Source: Wocania_A sp964021735
GTDB lineage: Bacteria > Bacteroidota > Bacteroidia > Flavobacteriales > Flavobacteriaceae
Assembly: GCF_964021735.1 (NCBI RefSeq)
Contig: NZ_CAXIBN010000016.1
Span: forward strand, 1-28,965
Reading direction: 5' to 3'
DNA: 28,965 bases
Made by a program: the position numbers and the translations under genes. Position 1 is the stretch's first letter, and every line of letters begins with the position of its first letter. Below the pieces are notes generated by a model. That model had not been told where the DNA came from. It did no database searches and was given only the letters and a program-made list of their open reading frames with translations. Positions 8,143 to 16,743 of the stretch are shown piece by piece.

Positions 8143-10020
8143 ATGAATATCATTGATGTATCAATAATTATAATCTACATCGTATTAACTTTAGGTGTAG
8201 GGATTTGGATTTCTAAAAAAGCATCAAAAGGTTTAGATTCTTACTTTTTAGGAGGCAATAGTATAAAATGGTATTATTTAGGGTTGAGTAATGGCTCAGG
8301 AATGTTTGATGTTTCTGGAACAGCGTGGATGGTTGGCATCCTATTTTTATACGGGGCTAAAAGTTTTATGTTTATGTGGATTTGGCCTATTTGGAATCAA
8401 ATCTTCATCATGATTTTTCTTGCTGCTTGGATTCGTCGTTCTAATATAATGACTGGTTCTGAGTGGATATTAACACGTTTTGGCGATGACAAACCAGGTA
8501 GAGCATCACATCTTATTGTCGCTATTTTTGCTATTATAGCATCAGTTGGTTTTATAGCGTATTTTTTTGAAGGTGTTGGTAAATTTATGACTATCATTTT
8601 ACCTTGGGATTTAACCTTTATGCTAGGCGATAGTACTTTATTAGCTTCTGAACAAAGTTATGCGCTCATCATTATTTTTCTAACTACGATTTATACCATA
8701 AAAGGAGGAATGTTTTCTGTTGTAGCCACCGAAGTGTTGCAATACGGAATTATGGTTTTGGCGGGTATTTTGATTACCATTTATGCATTTGTAACGATTA
8801 CAGATGCACAAATAGCAGCTGTTATTCCTAAAGAATGGAACTCCATTTTATTTGGAATGGAACTTGAAGGTTTCTGGGATGGAAAACTCCAATCGTTTAA
8901 CGATTTGATAGATTCTCAAGGCTACAAAATGTTTGGAGCCTTTATTGGTATGTCTTTATTTAAAGGCATTTTCGCAAGTATTGCAGGACCTACACCAAGT
9001 TACGATATGCAACGTATTTTGTCAACGCGTTCTGTTAAAGAAGCGGCTTACATGAGTGGATTTACAAATTTGGTGCTTTTTATTCCACGTTATCTATTAA
9101 TTGGTGGTATTGTAGTTATCGGTTTGGTTTTTTTAACTCCAGAAATGAGTGCACTAAAAAGTATTGGGTCTAACGATTTAGAAATTATACTTCCAAAGGT
9201 TATTAATTTTCATGTTCCTGTAGGGATTAAGGGTTTACTGTTAGCAGGACTTTTAGCAGCTTTTATGTCAACCTTTTCAGCATTTGTAAATTCTGGGCCA
9301 GCATACATTGTAAACGATATTTATAAAAAATATTTTAAACCAGAAGCATCATCTAAACATTATATAAAAGCAAGTCATATTGCATCATTTGCTGTGGTAA
9401 TTGTTGGTGTTGTTATGGGGTTCTTTGCAGATTCGATAAACTCTTTAACATTATGGATTACAAGTGCATTATATGGCGGTTACGTTGCTTCAAATTTCTT
9501 AAAATGGATATGGTGGCGCTTTAATGGTTGGGGATATTTCTGGGGTATGTTGGCAGGTTTAATTATTGCTACACTTCAGTTTTTATTAGATCAAAATAAA
9601 GCTAATTTTGAGGTTGATACTTGGCTATACGATTTAGCACAAATACCAGCCATCTATGTATTTCCAATTATTTTCTTTGTGTCGCTTTTAGGATCCTTTT
9701 TAGGAACTTGGTTAACACCAGCAACTAATATGGAGACTCTTAAAAACTTTTATACCAATGTACGACCATGGGGTTGGTGGAATCCTGTGTATAAAGCAAT
9801 TAAAAAAGAAGACGAATCGTTTACAAAAAATAATGATTTCATAAGTGATATGATGAATTGTATTATTGGTGTTATTTGGCAATCTAGTATGATTTTATTG
9901 CCTATTTATTTTATGGTAAGAGACTACCAAAATGCATTATGGGCATTGTTAGTTTTTGCTATAACGTCAATAATATTAAAATTCACTTGGTTAGATAAAG
10001 TAAAAAAATATAAAAATTAA
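8143..10020 (+). CDS. sodium:solute symporter (SSS/SLC5 family)
   Basis: A 625-residue polytopic inner-membrane protein with about 13-14 hydrophobic segments spread along its length, beginning with an N-terminal helix at residues 3-22 and ending with two helices in the last 60 residues. Composition and layout fit the sodium:solute symporter family, which includes sugar transporters; SEWILTRFGDDKPGR and GPTPSYDMQRIL lie at family-typical positions. It lies 29 bp after the first GH92 gene and only 2 bp before the cytoplasmic GH130 phosphorylase. This pairing suggests that it imports the phosphorylase substrate, a mannosyl-GlcNAc or other small mannoside (inference). There is no SusC/SusD pair here, so it may be the dedicated inner-membrane step after outer-membrane passage by another route. 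Confidence 0.92.
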   Translation: MNIIDVSIIIIYIVLTLGVGIWISKKASKGLDSYFLGGNSIKWYYLGLSNGSGMFDVSGTAWMVGILFLYGAKSFMFMWIWPIWNQIFIMIFLAAWIRRSNIMTGSEWILTRFGDDKPGRASHLIVAIFAIIASVGFIAYFFEGVGKFMTIILPWDLTFMLGDSTLLASEQSYALIIIFLTTIYTIKGGMFSVVATEVLQYGIMVLAGILITIYAFVTITDAQIAAVIPKEWNSILFGMELEGFWDGKLQSFNDLIDSQGYKMFGAFIGMSLFKGIFASIAGPTPSYDMQRILSTRSVKEAAYMSGFTNLVLFIPRYLLIGGIVVIGLVFLTPEMSALKSIGSNDLEIILPKVINFHVPVGIKGLLLAGLLAAFMSTFSAFVNSGPAYIVNDIYKKYFKPEASSKHYIKASHIASFAVVIVGVVMGFFADSINSLTLWITSALYGGYVASNFLKWIWWRFNGWGYFWGMLAGLIIATLQFLLDQNKANFEVDTWLYDLAQIPAIYVFPIIFFVSLLGSFLGTWLTPATNMETLKNFYTNVRPWGWWNPVYKAIKKEDESFTKNNDFISDMMNCIIGVIWQSSMILLPIYFMVRDYQNALWALLVFAITSIILKFTWLDKVKKYKN

Positions 10021-10022
10021 AA

Positions 10023-10994
10023 ATGCAAAACAAACCTTTTCCTTGGCAAGACAGACCTGAAGGTTGTCAGGATGTTATATGGCGTCATAGTGCTAATCCA
10101 ATTATAAACAGATACGATATTCCAACTTCTAATAGTATCTTTAATAGTGCGGTAGTATCTTTTAAAGATGGCTATGCGGGTGTTTTTAGATGTGATAATA
10201 AAGCAGTACAAATGAATATTTTTGCTGGTTTTAGTAAAAATGGTATCGATTGGGATATTAATCATAGTCCCATCGAAATGCAAGCAGGTAATACCAATAT
10301 GATTGAATCTGATTATAAATACGATCCGCGAGTGGTATTTATTGAAGACCGTTATTGGATAACATGGTGTAACGGTTATCATGGTCCAACCATTGGTATA
10401 GGATATACCTTTGATTTTAAAGAATTTTTTCAATGCGAGAATGCTTTTTTACCATTTAATAGAAACGGTGTATTGTTTCCTCAGAAAATCAATGGAAAAT
10501 ACGCTATGTTAAGTCGCCCTAGCGATAATGGGCATACGCCATTTGGAGATATTTATATTAGCTACAGCCCAGATATGAAATATTGGGGAGAACATCGCTG
10601 TGTAATGAAAGCAACAAATTTTGAGGATAGCGCATGGCAATGCACAAAAATTGGAGCAGGTCCTATTCCTATTTTAACAGACGAAGGTTGGTTAATGATT
10701 TATCACGGCGTTATAAACACCTGTAATGGTTTTCGGTATGCTATGGGTTCTGCTTTGTTAGATGAAAACGAACCTAATAAAGTAAAATATAGAACACAAC
10801 CTTATTTATTAGGTCCAGCAGAAAATTACGAGATGGTAGGCGATGTTCCTAATGTAGTATTTCCGTGTGCTGCATTACATGATACTGAAGCAGATAAATT
10901 AGCCATTTATTACGGTGCAGCAGATACTGTTGTTGGGTTAGCTTATGGAAGATTAAGTGAAGTCATTCAATTTACAAAAGATAATAGTTTATAG
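10023..10994 (+). CDS. GH130 beta-mannoside phosphorylase, probably mannosyl-GlcNAc specific
   Basis: A 323-residue five-bladed beta-propeller enzyme without a signal peptide, so cytoplasmic. GH130 enzymes cleave beta-mannosides with phosphate to give alpha-mannose-1-phosphate. Visible signatures are WRHSANPI near the N-terminus, YDPRV with the presumed catalytic Asp101 (equivalent to Asp104 of the characterised UhgbMP), GHTPFGDIYIS, GAGPIPI, MIYHGV and GDVPNVVFPC. Length and motifs resemble the GH130_2 group containing B. thetaiotaomicron BT1033, beta-1,4-mannosyl-N-acetylglucosamine phosphorylase (EC 2.4.1.320). With GH92, GH20 and GH18 around it, the likely substrate is Man-beta-1,4-GlcNAc from the N-glycan core. 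Beta-mannan oligosaccharides are an alternative, but no GH26 or GH5 mannanase is present. The start follows the symporter stop by 2 bp. Confidence 0.9.
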   Translation: MQNKPFPWQDRPEGCQDVIWRHSANPIINRYDIPTSNSIFNSAVVSFKDGYAGVFRCDNKAVQMNIFAGFSKNGIDWDINHSPIEMQAGNTNMIESDYKYDPRVVFIEDRYWITWCNGYHGPTIGIGYTFDFKEFFQCENAFLPFNRNGVLFPQKINGKYAMLSRPSDNGHTPFGDIYISYSPDMKYWGEHRCVMKATNFEDSAWQCTKIGAGPIPILTDEGWLMIYHGVINTCNGFRYAMGSALLDENEPNKVKYRTQPYLLGPAENYEMVGDVPNVVFPCAALHDTEADKLAIYYGAADTVVGLAYGRLSEVIQFTKDNSL

Positions 10995-11050
10995 AATAAT
11001 TTTAATTGTCACATTGATCGCAGTCAAGACGTCTTAACATTTGAATAAAA

Positions 11051-12133
11051 ATGAATCAAAGTTTAAACAAATATTTTTCACTATATTTTTTTTGTGTTTC
11101 AATAATAAGTTGCGCACAATCAAAAAAGGAAATTATTCCACAAACTTATGTCGCTCATAAAATTTCGGAAGCCATAACTATTGATGGTAAAGCAGATGAA
11201 GTGGTTTGGGAAAAAGCAAAATGGACGAATAATTTTATCGATATTGAAGGTGTTAAAACACCAAAATATAAAACCAATGTAAAAATGCTTTGGGATGAAA
11301 ATTACTATTATATTTTAGCCGAAATAAAAGAACCACACGTTTGGGGTGATATAACAGAACGCGACGCTGTTATTTTTTATAATAACGATTTTGAAGTGTT
11401 TATAGACCCTGATGGTGATACTCATAATTATTACGAATTAGAAATTAATGCTCTTAATACGGTTTGGGACTTGTTTATAAATAAACCTTACAGAGAACTT
11501 GATAATGTGGTGCTAAATGACTGGAATTATACAGGCTTAAAGTCAGCAGTTAGTGTTAATGGTACACTAAATAACCCAAATGATATTGATAAAAGTTGGA
11601 CGCTTGAAATTGCTATTCCTTTTAAAGATTTAAGAACAGCTTATAATCAAGATAATGTGCCAAGAGACCAATTTTATCGTGTTAATTTTTCAAGAGTCAA
11701 TTGGAATCACGATATCACAAATGGTGTGTATTCTCGTAAAAAAGATAAAGACGGTAAGTTTTTACATGAGTACAATTGGGTTTGGTCACCAACCGGTGTT
11801 ATAAATATGCACTTGCCAGAAAACTGGGGCTATGTTTATTTTTCTTCAAAAGAAGTGGGTAACAACGAAAGTTTTATTATTCCAAATGACGATAAAATAA
11901 AATGGAAATTATACGAACTCTTTCGTGCAAATAAAGCATATTATACTGCAAATAAAACTTCGGCAACATCCCTTGATGACTTAAAAATGCCTATAATAAC
12001 TATAGATAAAAATGAAATAAAGCCAACTATTGAAACTCATAGTTTTGGATGGACTATTTCAGCGAAAAGCCCGTTTTCAAATAATGTATTAATTATAAAG
12101 GAGGATGGCTCTTTTTATAAAGAAAATAAATAA
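11051..12133 (+). CDS. CBM9-like (carbohydrate-binding family 9-like) lipoprotein
   Basis: A 360-residue lipoprotein; the signal ends in SIISC (Cys21). From about residue 40 it matches the CBM9/DOMON-like beta-sandwich: ITIDGKADEVVW at the start, then KMLWDENYYYILAEI, the DPDGDTHNYYELEINA segment, and paired aromatic strands near FEVFID and WTLEIAIPF. Such proteins bind carbohydrates and often accompany glycoside hydrolases in Bacteroidota. No catalytic motif is seen. About 100 C-terminal residues (from about 260) are not explained by the CBM9 fold. Its stop codon abuts the GH18 start codon directly (TAAATG), so the two are probably translated together and may act at the same site on the surface. 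DOMON-like folds can also bind heme, but nothing here shows this. Confidence 0.8.
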   Translation: MNQSLNKYFSLYFFCVSIISCAQSKKEIIPQTYVAHKISEAITIDGKADEVVWEKAKWTNNFIDIEGVKTPKYKTNVKMLWDENYYYILAEIKEPHVWGDITERDAVIFYNNDFEVFIDPDGDTHNYYELEINALNTVWDLFINKPYRELDNVVLNDWNYTGLKSAVSVNGTLNNPNDIDKSWTLEIAIPFKDLRTAYNQDNVPRDQFYRVNFSRVNWNHDITNGVYSRKKDKDGKFLHEYNWVWSPTGVINMHLPENWGYVYFSSKEVGNNESFIIPNDDKIKWKLYELFRANKAYYTANKTSATSLDDLKMPIITIDKNEIKPTIETHSFGWTISAKSPFSNNVLIIKEDGSFYKENK

Positions 12134-13285
12134 ATGAAACAGTTAGTATATGTAGTTTTTGTAATACTATTTTTTGCATGTTCAAACGAAACTAATAAAA
12201 AAGTAACTTCAAAAAAAGTAGTAATAACTGAAAAAAAAAATAATGGAAATTATAAAATAATTGGCTATGCAGCTGGTTATGAAGAATATGATTTTTCTAA
12301 AATTGATGCCAAAAAACTAACGCACATCAACTTTGCTTTTGCTAACATTATAGAGGGTAAGGTAGCATTCGAGTTAGACACTGATGCTGCAAAAATTTCT
12401 ACTTTGGTTGGTCTTAAAAAACAAAATCCAGATTTAAAAATTTTATATTCAGTCGGAGGCTGGGTTTGGTCTGATCAATTTTCAACTATGGCAGCGTATG
12501 AAGAATCACGTCAACTTTTTGCAGAAAGCTGCGTCGCACTTCTTAAAAAGCATGAATTTGATGGGGTTGATTTGGATTGGGAATATCCAGGCCAACGTGC
12601 AGAAGACAACGTTTTTCGTCCAGCCGATAAAGATAATTTTACTTTACTTTTAAAAGATATTCGAGAAGCACTTAATGTGCAGGGCGAAAAAGACGACACT
12701 CACTATTTATTGACCATTGCTACTGGTGCTAATCAGGCATATATCGATAATACCGATTTAGGGGAAGCACACAGATATCTTGATTTTATCAACGTCATGT
12801 GCTATGACTTTTATCAAGGTTGGATGTATCAAACTGGGCATCACGCAAATTTATATCCCTCAGACAAAGAGAAATATGGCGGGAATAGTGGCGTAGAAGC
12901 CATTGAAAGACATATTGTAGCAGGTGTTCCTGTAAACAAACTTGTTTTGGGAATTCCTTTTTATGGTAGACAATGGGAAAAAGTGCCGCCTACAGATGTT
13001 CCTTTGTACACATCAGCCAATGAAGGTGGATATATCATTTCTTATTGGCAAATTCTTGAAAAAATAAAATCAGGCAATTACGAAAAAGGCTATGATGAAT
13101 CTGCAAAAGCTTCCTTTTTATGGAGTGCCACCGATAGTATTTTTATCTCGTACGATACTCCAAAAGATGTACAATTAAAAGCGACATATATTAAAGAAAA
13201 AGGTTTAGGTGGTGCCATGTTTTGGGAATATAGCTTAGATAAAGACCAAGAGTTGCTCAATACACTTTATAAAAGCATGAAATAA
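12134..13285 (+). CDS. GH18 chitinase-type glycosidase lipoprotein
   Basis: A 383-residue GH18 (beta/alpha)8 enzyme with a lipoprotein signal ending in LFFAC (Cys16). The SxGG motif is present in YSVGGW, and the active-site DxxDxDxE is complete as DGVDLDWE (143-150), with catalytic acid Glu150. A chitinase-like MCYDFY follows in the second half. GH18 cleaves beta-1,4 GlcNAc-GlcNAc bonds with retention. In this locus an endo-beta-N-acetylglucosaminidase action on the chitobiose core of N-glycans would fit, but the MxYD and WEYPG elements are those of chitinases. Chitooligosaccharide or chitobiose hydrolysis is therefore equally possible. No separate binding domain is present; the neighbouring CBM9-like lipoprotein may supply binding. 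Confidence 0.93.
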   Translation: MKQLVYVVFVILFFACSNETNKKVTSKKVVITEKKNNGNYKIIGYAAGYEEYDFSKIDAKKLTHINFAFANIIEGKVAFELDTDAAKISTLVGLKKQNPDLKILYSVGGWVWSDQFSTMAAYEESRQLFAESCVALLKKHEFDGVDLDWEYPGQRAEDNVFRPADKDNFTLLLKDIREALNVQGEKDDTHYLLTIATGANQAYIDNTDLGEAHRYLDFINVMCYDFYQGWMYQTGHHANLYPSDKEKYGGNSGVEAIERHIVAGVPVNKLVLGIPFYGRQWEKVPPTDVPLYTSANEGGYIISYWQILEKIKSGNYEKGYDESAKASFLWSATDSIFISYDTPKDVQLKATYIKEKGLGGAMFWEYSLDKDQELLNTLYKSMK

Positions 13286-13314
13286 AGTTGTTAATCAAAA
13301 TTAAAACTAACAAA

Positions 13315-14439
13315 ATGAAAACACTAAAAAAACTACCAATTTTATTAGCATTACTAATTTTTGTTGCGTGTAATCAAAAAGAAGAAAAGCAGAATAGCTC
13401 AGAAGCTGTTCAAACTGAAACTACTAAAGAAACCTTCAAATTTGGAACGTGGATAACTTCAAATAAAGAAAAAACAAATGAGTTTTACGAAGCCGAGTTT
13501 AAAAAATATAAAGCTGGAGGTATTGATGAGGTACTCATAAACACAGGTACAGATCCAAAAGAATTGGCGAGGTTAACACCAATTGCAAAAGCCGCCGGTT
13601 TAAATGTGCATGCATGGATAATGGCTATGAACAGGCCTGGAGACACTGTGGCGCTTAAGCATCCAGAATGGTATATTGTAAGTCGTGATGGGAAATCGTG
13701 TTTCGATACGCGTCCGTATGTCGATTATTATCAATGGCTTTGCCCAACTAGAAAGGAATCTCGTAATCACGTTTTAGGTTTGGTTGAAGGATTAGCAAAA
13801 GTTGACGATGTAGAAAGTGTACATTTAGATTATATTCGTTTTCCAGACATCTTTTTACCAATTGGTTTATTACCAAAATACAACTTAGTACAAGATACCG
13901 AAATGGCAGAATTTGATTTTTGTTATTGTGATGAATGTGTAAATGCGTTCGAAAAAATACATCATAAAAACCCAAGAGATAGTAAAAACACAGCTATCGA
14001 TATGGAATGGAAAAACTTCAGATTAAACGCGATTCGCTCTGTGGTAAACGATGCTTATAAAATTGTACATGATAATAATAAAATATTAACGGCTGCAGTA
14101 TTTCCTTATCCAGAAATGGCAGACCACATGGTACGCCAGCGTTGGGATAAATGGGATATTGATGAGGTTTATCCTATGATTTATCATGGCTTTTATAACG
14201 AGGAAATAGATTGGATTGGATACGCTACCAAACAATGTGTTACCGATGTTGAATCTGAAAATATAGGAATAAATACAGGAGTTTATATGCCAGATTTTAA
14301 ATCGGTTGAAGAATTAAAACAAGCTATTATGTATGCAAAAGATAATGGCGCAAAAGGCGTTACCTTTTTTGATGCACCAACGTTAACCGATGAATATTTA
14401 GAAGTTATAAAAGAAACAAAAGCATTAATTAATAAATAA
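13315..14439 (+). CDS. DUF187/GHL10-like putative glycoside hydrolase lipoprotein
   Basis: A 374-residue lipoprotein; the start is taken as ATG 13315, which gives a compact signal ending in FVAC (Cys19). An upstream in-frame TTG at 13288 would only add nine residues. The sequence looks like a (beta/alpha)8 barrel of the putative-glycosidase group GHL10/DUF187: AGLNVHAWIMAM, HPEWYIVS, HLDYIRFPD (170-178, Asp172) and DEVYPMIYHGFY are typical strand-end motifs. FCYCDECVNAF contains a C-x-C-x-x-C cluster that might bind metal or form disulfides. I know of no established activity for such proteins in N-glycan loci. It lies between GH18 and GH92, 2 bp before the latter. Likely an exported glycosidase; substrate unknown. 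Confidence 0.75.
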   Translation: MKTLKKLPILLALLIFVACNQKEEKQNSSEAVQTETTKETFKFGTWITSNKEKTNEFYEAEFKKYKAGGIDEVLINTGTDPKELARLTPIAKAAGLNVHAWIMAMNRPGDTVALKHPEWYIVSRDGKSCFDTRPYVDYYQWLCPTRKESRNHVLGLVEGLAKVDDVESVHLDYIRFPDIFLPIGLLPKYNLVQDTEMAEFDFCYCDECVNAFEKIHHKNPRDSKNTAIDMEWKNFRLNAIRSVVNDAYKIVHDNNKILTAAVFPYPEMADHMVRQRWDKWDIDEVYPMIYHGFYNEEIDWIGYATKQCVTDVESENIGINTGVYMPDFKSVEELKQAIMYAKDNGAKGVTFFDAPTLTDEYLEVIKETKALINK

Positions 14440-14441
14440 TC

Positions 14442-16643
14442 ATGTTAAAAAAAAGTTTCATTTTAGTCTTAATTAGCTTACTCTTTTTTGATTGTACAAA
14501 GGATAAAAATGAATCTATTGAAAAACTAACACATTATGTAAACCCATTTATAGGTACAGATGGTCCTGGGAACACGTACCCTGGAGCAACAGTACCTTTT
14601 GGAATGGTACAGTTAAGCCCAGATATTGGTATTCCGGGTTGGGATAGAATTGCTGGATATTATTACCAAGATTCTATAATATCTGGGTTTTCGCATATGC
14701 ATTTAACGGGTACAGGAGCTGGCGATTTATACGATATTTTAGTCATGCCTACTAATAGCAGATTTAGCAAACGGATTAAAGAAAATAACTTTAAACCGTT
14801 TTCACGTTTTTCTCACGAAAAGGAAGAAGCCTCACCAGGATACTATTCAGTTAATTTATTGGATTATGGTATTAAAGCCGAAGTTACAGCAACAGAACGT
14901 ACAGGTATTCATAAATATACATTTCCGCAAGATAGTGTATCACAAATTCATATAGATTTAGGTTATGCGCTTAATTGGGATGCGCCAACCGATACATATA
15001 TTAAAGTTATAAATAATACTACAATAACAGGATATAGAAAATCGACAGGTTGGGCAAAAGATCAACGCGTGTATTTTCAAATGGAGTTTTCCAAGCCCTT
15101 TAAATCGTATCAATTGTATCAAAATGATACTCTAGTTAAACATTCTACAAAAGCAAAAAATACTAAAATCATTTTAAATTATAATACAAGAGAAAATGAG
15201 GTAATTGTTTTAAAAACAGGGCTTTCAACAGCAAATAATGAAGGTGCTACATTATCTTTAAAAAACGAAGCACCACATTTTAATTTTGAAACCTATAAAA
15301 AACAAGCCGATAGTATTTGGGAAAATCAATTGCAAAAAATATATGTAGAAACTAAAAACGAAACCCAAAAACATATTTTCTATACTATGCTGTATCAGAG
15401 TATGTTAGCACCAACACTTTTAAGTGATTATAACAACAACTATAAAGGAGCAAACGATACTATAATGAAAGCTCAAGGCTACCAGAGATACGATACGTTT
15501 TCGTTATGGGATACCTACAGAGCAGCTCACCCATTATATACCATTATGCATCCCAAACGTGTTAGCGATATGATACAATCTTTGTTGGCACATTACAACG
15601 AAACAGGTTTACTTCCTGTTTGGTCTATGCAAGGAAATGAAACCAATATGATGATTGGTTATCACGCCATTCCCGTAATTGTGGATGCTTATTTTAAAGG
15701 GATAAATTTTGATGCGCAATTAGCTTTTCAAGCCTGTAAAGCAAGCGCTATGGATGAGGCTAGACAGATTGATATTTATAAAAAACTAGGCTTTATTCCT
15801 GTAGATGAAGCACACGAAAACTGGTCGGTTTCAAAAACTTTAGAATATGCTTATGGAGATTGGTGTGTGGCACAATTTGCAAAAGCTTTAAATAAAGTTG
15901 AGGATTACGAATATTTTATAAAACGATCAGAGAATTGGAAAAACGTGTACGATGCTAAGAGTAGTTTTATGCGCCCAAAATTAGAAGATGGTACCTTTAT
16001 AAAAGATTTCATTCCTAAAGACTATTCTGCATATTTTTGCGAGAGTAATGCATGGCAATATTTTTGGTCGGTTCAGCACGATGTAAACGGACTTATTAAA
16101 GCCGTTGGAGGTAAAGAGCGGTTTGAGCAAAAATTAGACTCAATGTTTACATTAAATCCATTACCAACCGATAAGCTGCCCATTTTTAGTACAGGCATGA
16201 TAGGGCAATATGCGCATGGTAACGAACCAAGTCATCATGTGGGCTATTTATATAACTATATTGATAAACCTTGGAAAACCCAAAATAGGGTTCGACAAAT
16301 TCTTAAAACACAATATAAAAATGAACCTAACGGGCACTGCGGAAATGAAGACTGCGGACAAATGTCGTCTTGGTATATTTTTAGTAGTTTAGGATTTTAT
16401 CCAGTAAACCCTGCAGAAGGGTTGTATCAATTTGGTTCACCAATTTTTGATAAAGCGACCATCAATTTAGAAAACGGAAAGCAATTTAAAGTAGAAGCCA
16501 TAAACAATTCTAAAACCAATAAATATATAACATCTATAATGTTAAACGGACAGGCTATTGATAGACATTATATAACACATGAAGAAATTATAAACGGAGG
16601 TACATTAGTTTTTACAATGAGTAATACACCTTTAAAGTTTTAA
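14442..16643 (+). CDS. GH92 exo-alpha-mannosidase lipoprotein (second)
   Basis: A 733-residue GH92 enzyme, clearly homologous to the one at 5864 along its whole length. The lipoprotein signal ends in LFFDC (Cys18); Asp at -1 is unusual for a lipobox, where a small residue is expected. The N-terminal motif NPFIGTDGPGNTYPG is present. The general-acid position is Glu534 in CESNAWQYFW, and GNEDCGQ (634-640) carries the base-region Asp637. The segment before the acid reads HENWSVSKTLEYAY, against an equivalent DESVTITLEYAY in the first copy, so the two probably differ in linkage preference. The gene follows the GHL10-like gene after 2 bp, and 100 bp separate it from the second GH20 start. Confidence 0.95.
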   Translation: MLKKSFILVLISLLFFDCTKDKNESIEKLTHYVNPFIGTDGPGNTYPGATVPFGMVQLSPDIGIPGWDRIAGYYYQDSIISGFSHMHLTGTGAGDLYDILVMPTNSRFSKRIKENNFKPFSRFSHEKEEASPGYYSVNLLDYGIKAEVTATERTGIHKYTFPQDSVSQIHIDLGYALNWDAPTDTYIKVINNTTITGYRKSTGWAKDQRVYFQMEFSKPFKSYQLYQNDTLVKHSTKAKNTKIILNYNTRENEVIVLKTGLSTANNEGATLSLKNEAPHFNFETYKKQADSIWENQLQKIYVETKNETQKHIFYTMLYQSMLAPTLLSDYNNNYKGANDTIMKAQGYQRYDTFSLWDTYRAAHPLYTIMHPKRVSDMIQSLLAHYNETGLLPVWSMQGNETNMMIGYHAIPVIVDAYFKGINFDAQLAFQACKASAMDEARQIDIYKKLGFIPVDEAHENWSVSKTLEYAYGDWCVAQFAKALNKVEDYEYFIKRSENWKNVYDAKSSFMRPKLEDGTFIKDFIPKDYSAYFCESNAWQYFWSVQHDVNGLIKAVGGKERFEQKLDSMFTLNPLPTDKLPIFSTGMIGQYAHGNEPSHHVGYLYNYIDKPWKTQNRVRQILKTQYKNEPNGHCGNEDCGQMSSWYIFSSLGFYPVNPAEGLYQFGSPIFDKATINLENGKQFKVEAINNSKTNKYITSIMLNGQAIDRHYITHEEIINGGTLVFTMSNTPLKF

Positions 16644-16709
16644 TACATGAAACATCTATAAATTCTATTTAACCATACAACCGAATGATTATTTAGGATG
16701 TTACATGTG
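16644..16709. repeat. imperfect 13-bp inverted repeat between GH92 and GH20 genes
   Basis: TACATGAAACATC (16644-16656) and GATGTTACATGTG (16697-16709) pair as 11 Watson-Crick pairs, one A/A mismatch and one terminal G-T pair, around a 40-nt AT-rich loop. It starts directly after the GH92 stop codon. No T-run follows, so it is not an ordinary terminator; an mRNA processing or stability element, or a regulator site, is possible. Confidence 0.4.
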
Positions 16710-16743
16710 ACTGGTGAAAAACAATAACAATAAATATAAATAC

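Noticed and set aside
10017..10433. 138-codon minus-strand open frame over the GH130 start
   Set aside because: The + strand GH130 reading has clear family motifs through this region; the antisense product resembles nothing and has no promoter.
11026..11035. Palindrome AAGACGTCTT between GH130 and CBM9-like genes
   Set aside because: A 10-bp palindrome alone is weak evidence; the 56-bp gap shows no convincing promoter with room for a leader, and the genes look co-transcribed.
13288..13314. TTG start nine codons before the GHL10-like ATG
   Set aside because: TTG starts are rare here, and ATG 13315 yields a standard lipoprotein signal.
16210..16392. 60-codon + strand open frame inside the second GH92
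   Set aside because: It is out of frame within the highly conserved GH92 signature region (HGNEPSHH to GNEDCGQ).
16714..16743. GTG start ten codons before the second GH20 ATG
   Set aside because: It adds a polar Asn/Lys-rich stretch before an otherwise normal lipoprotein signal at ATG 16744.
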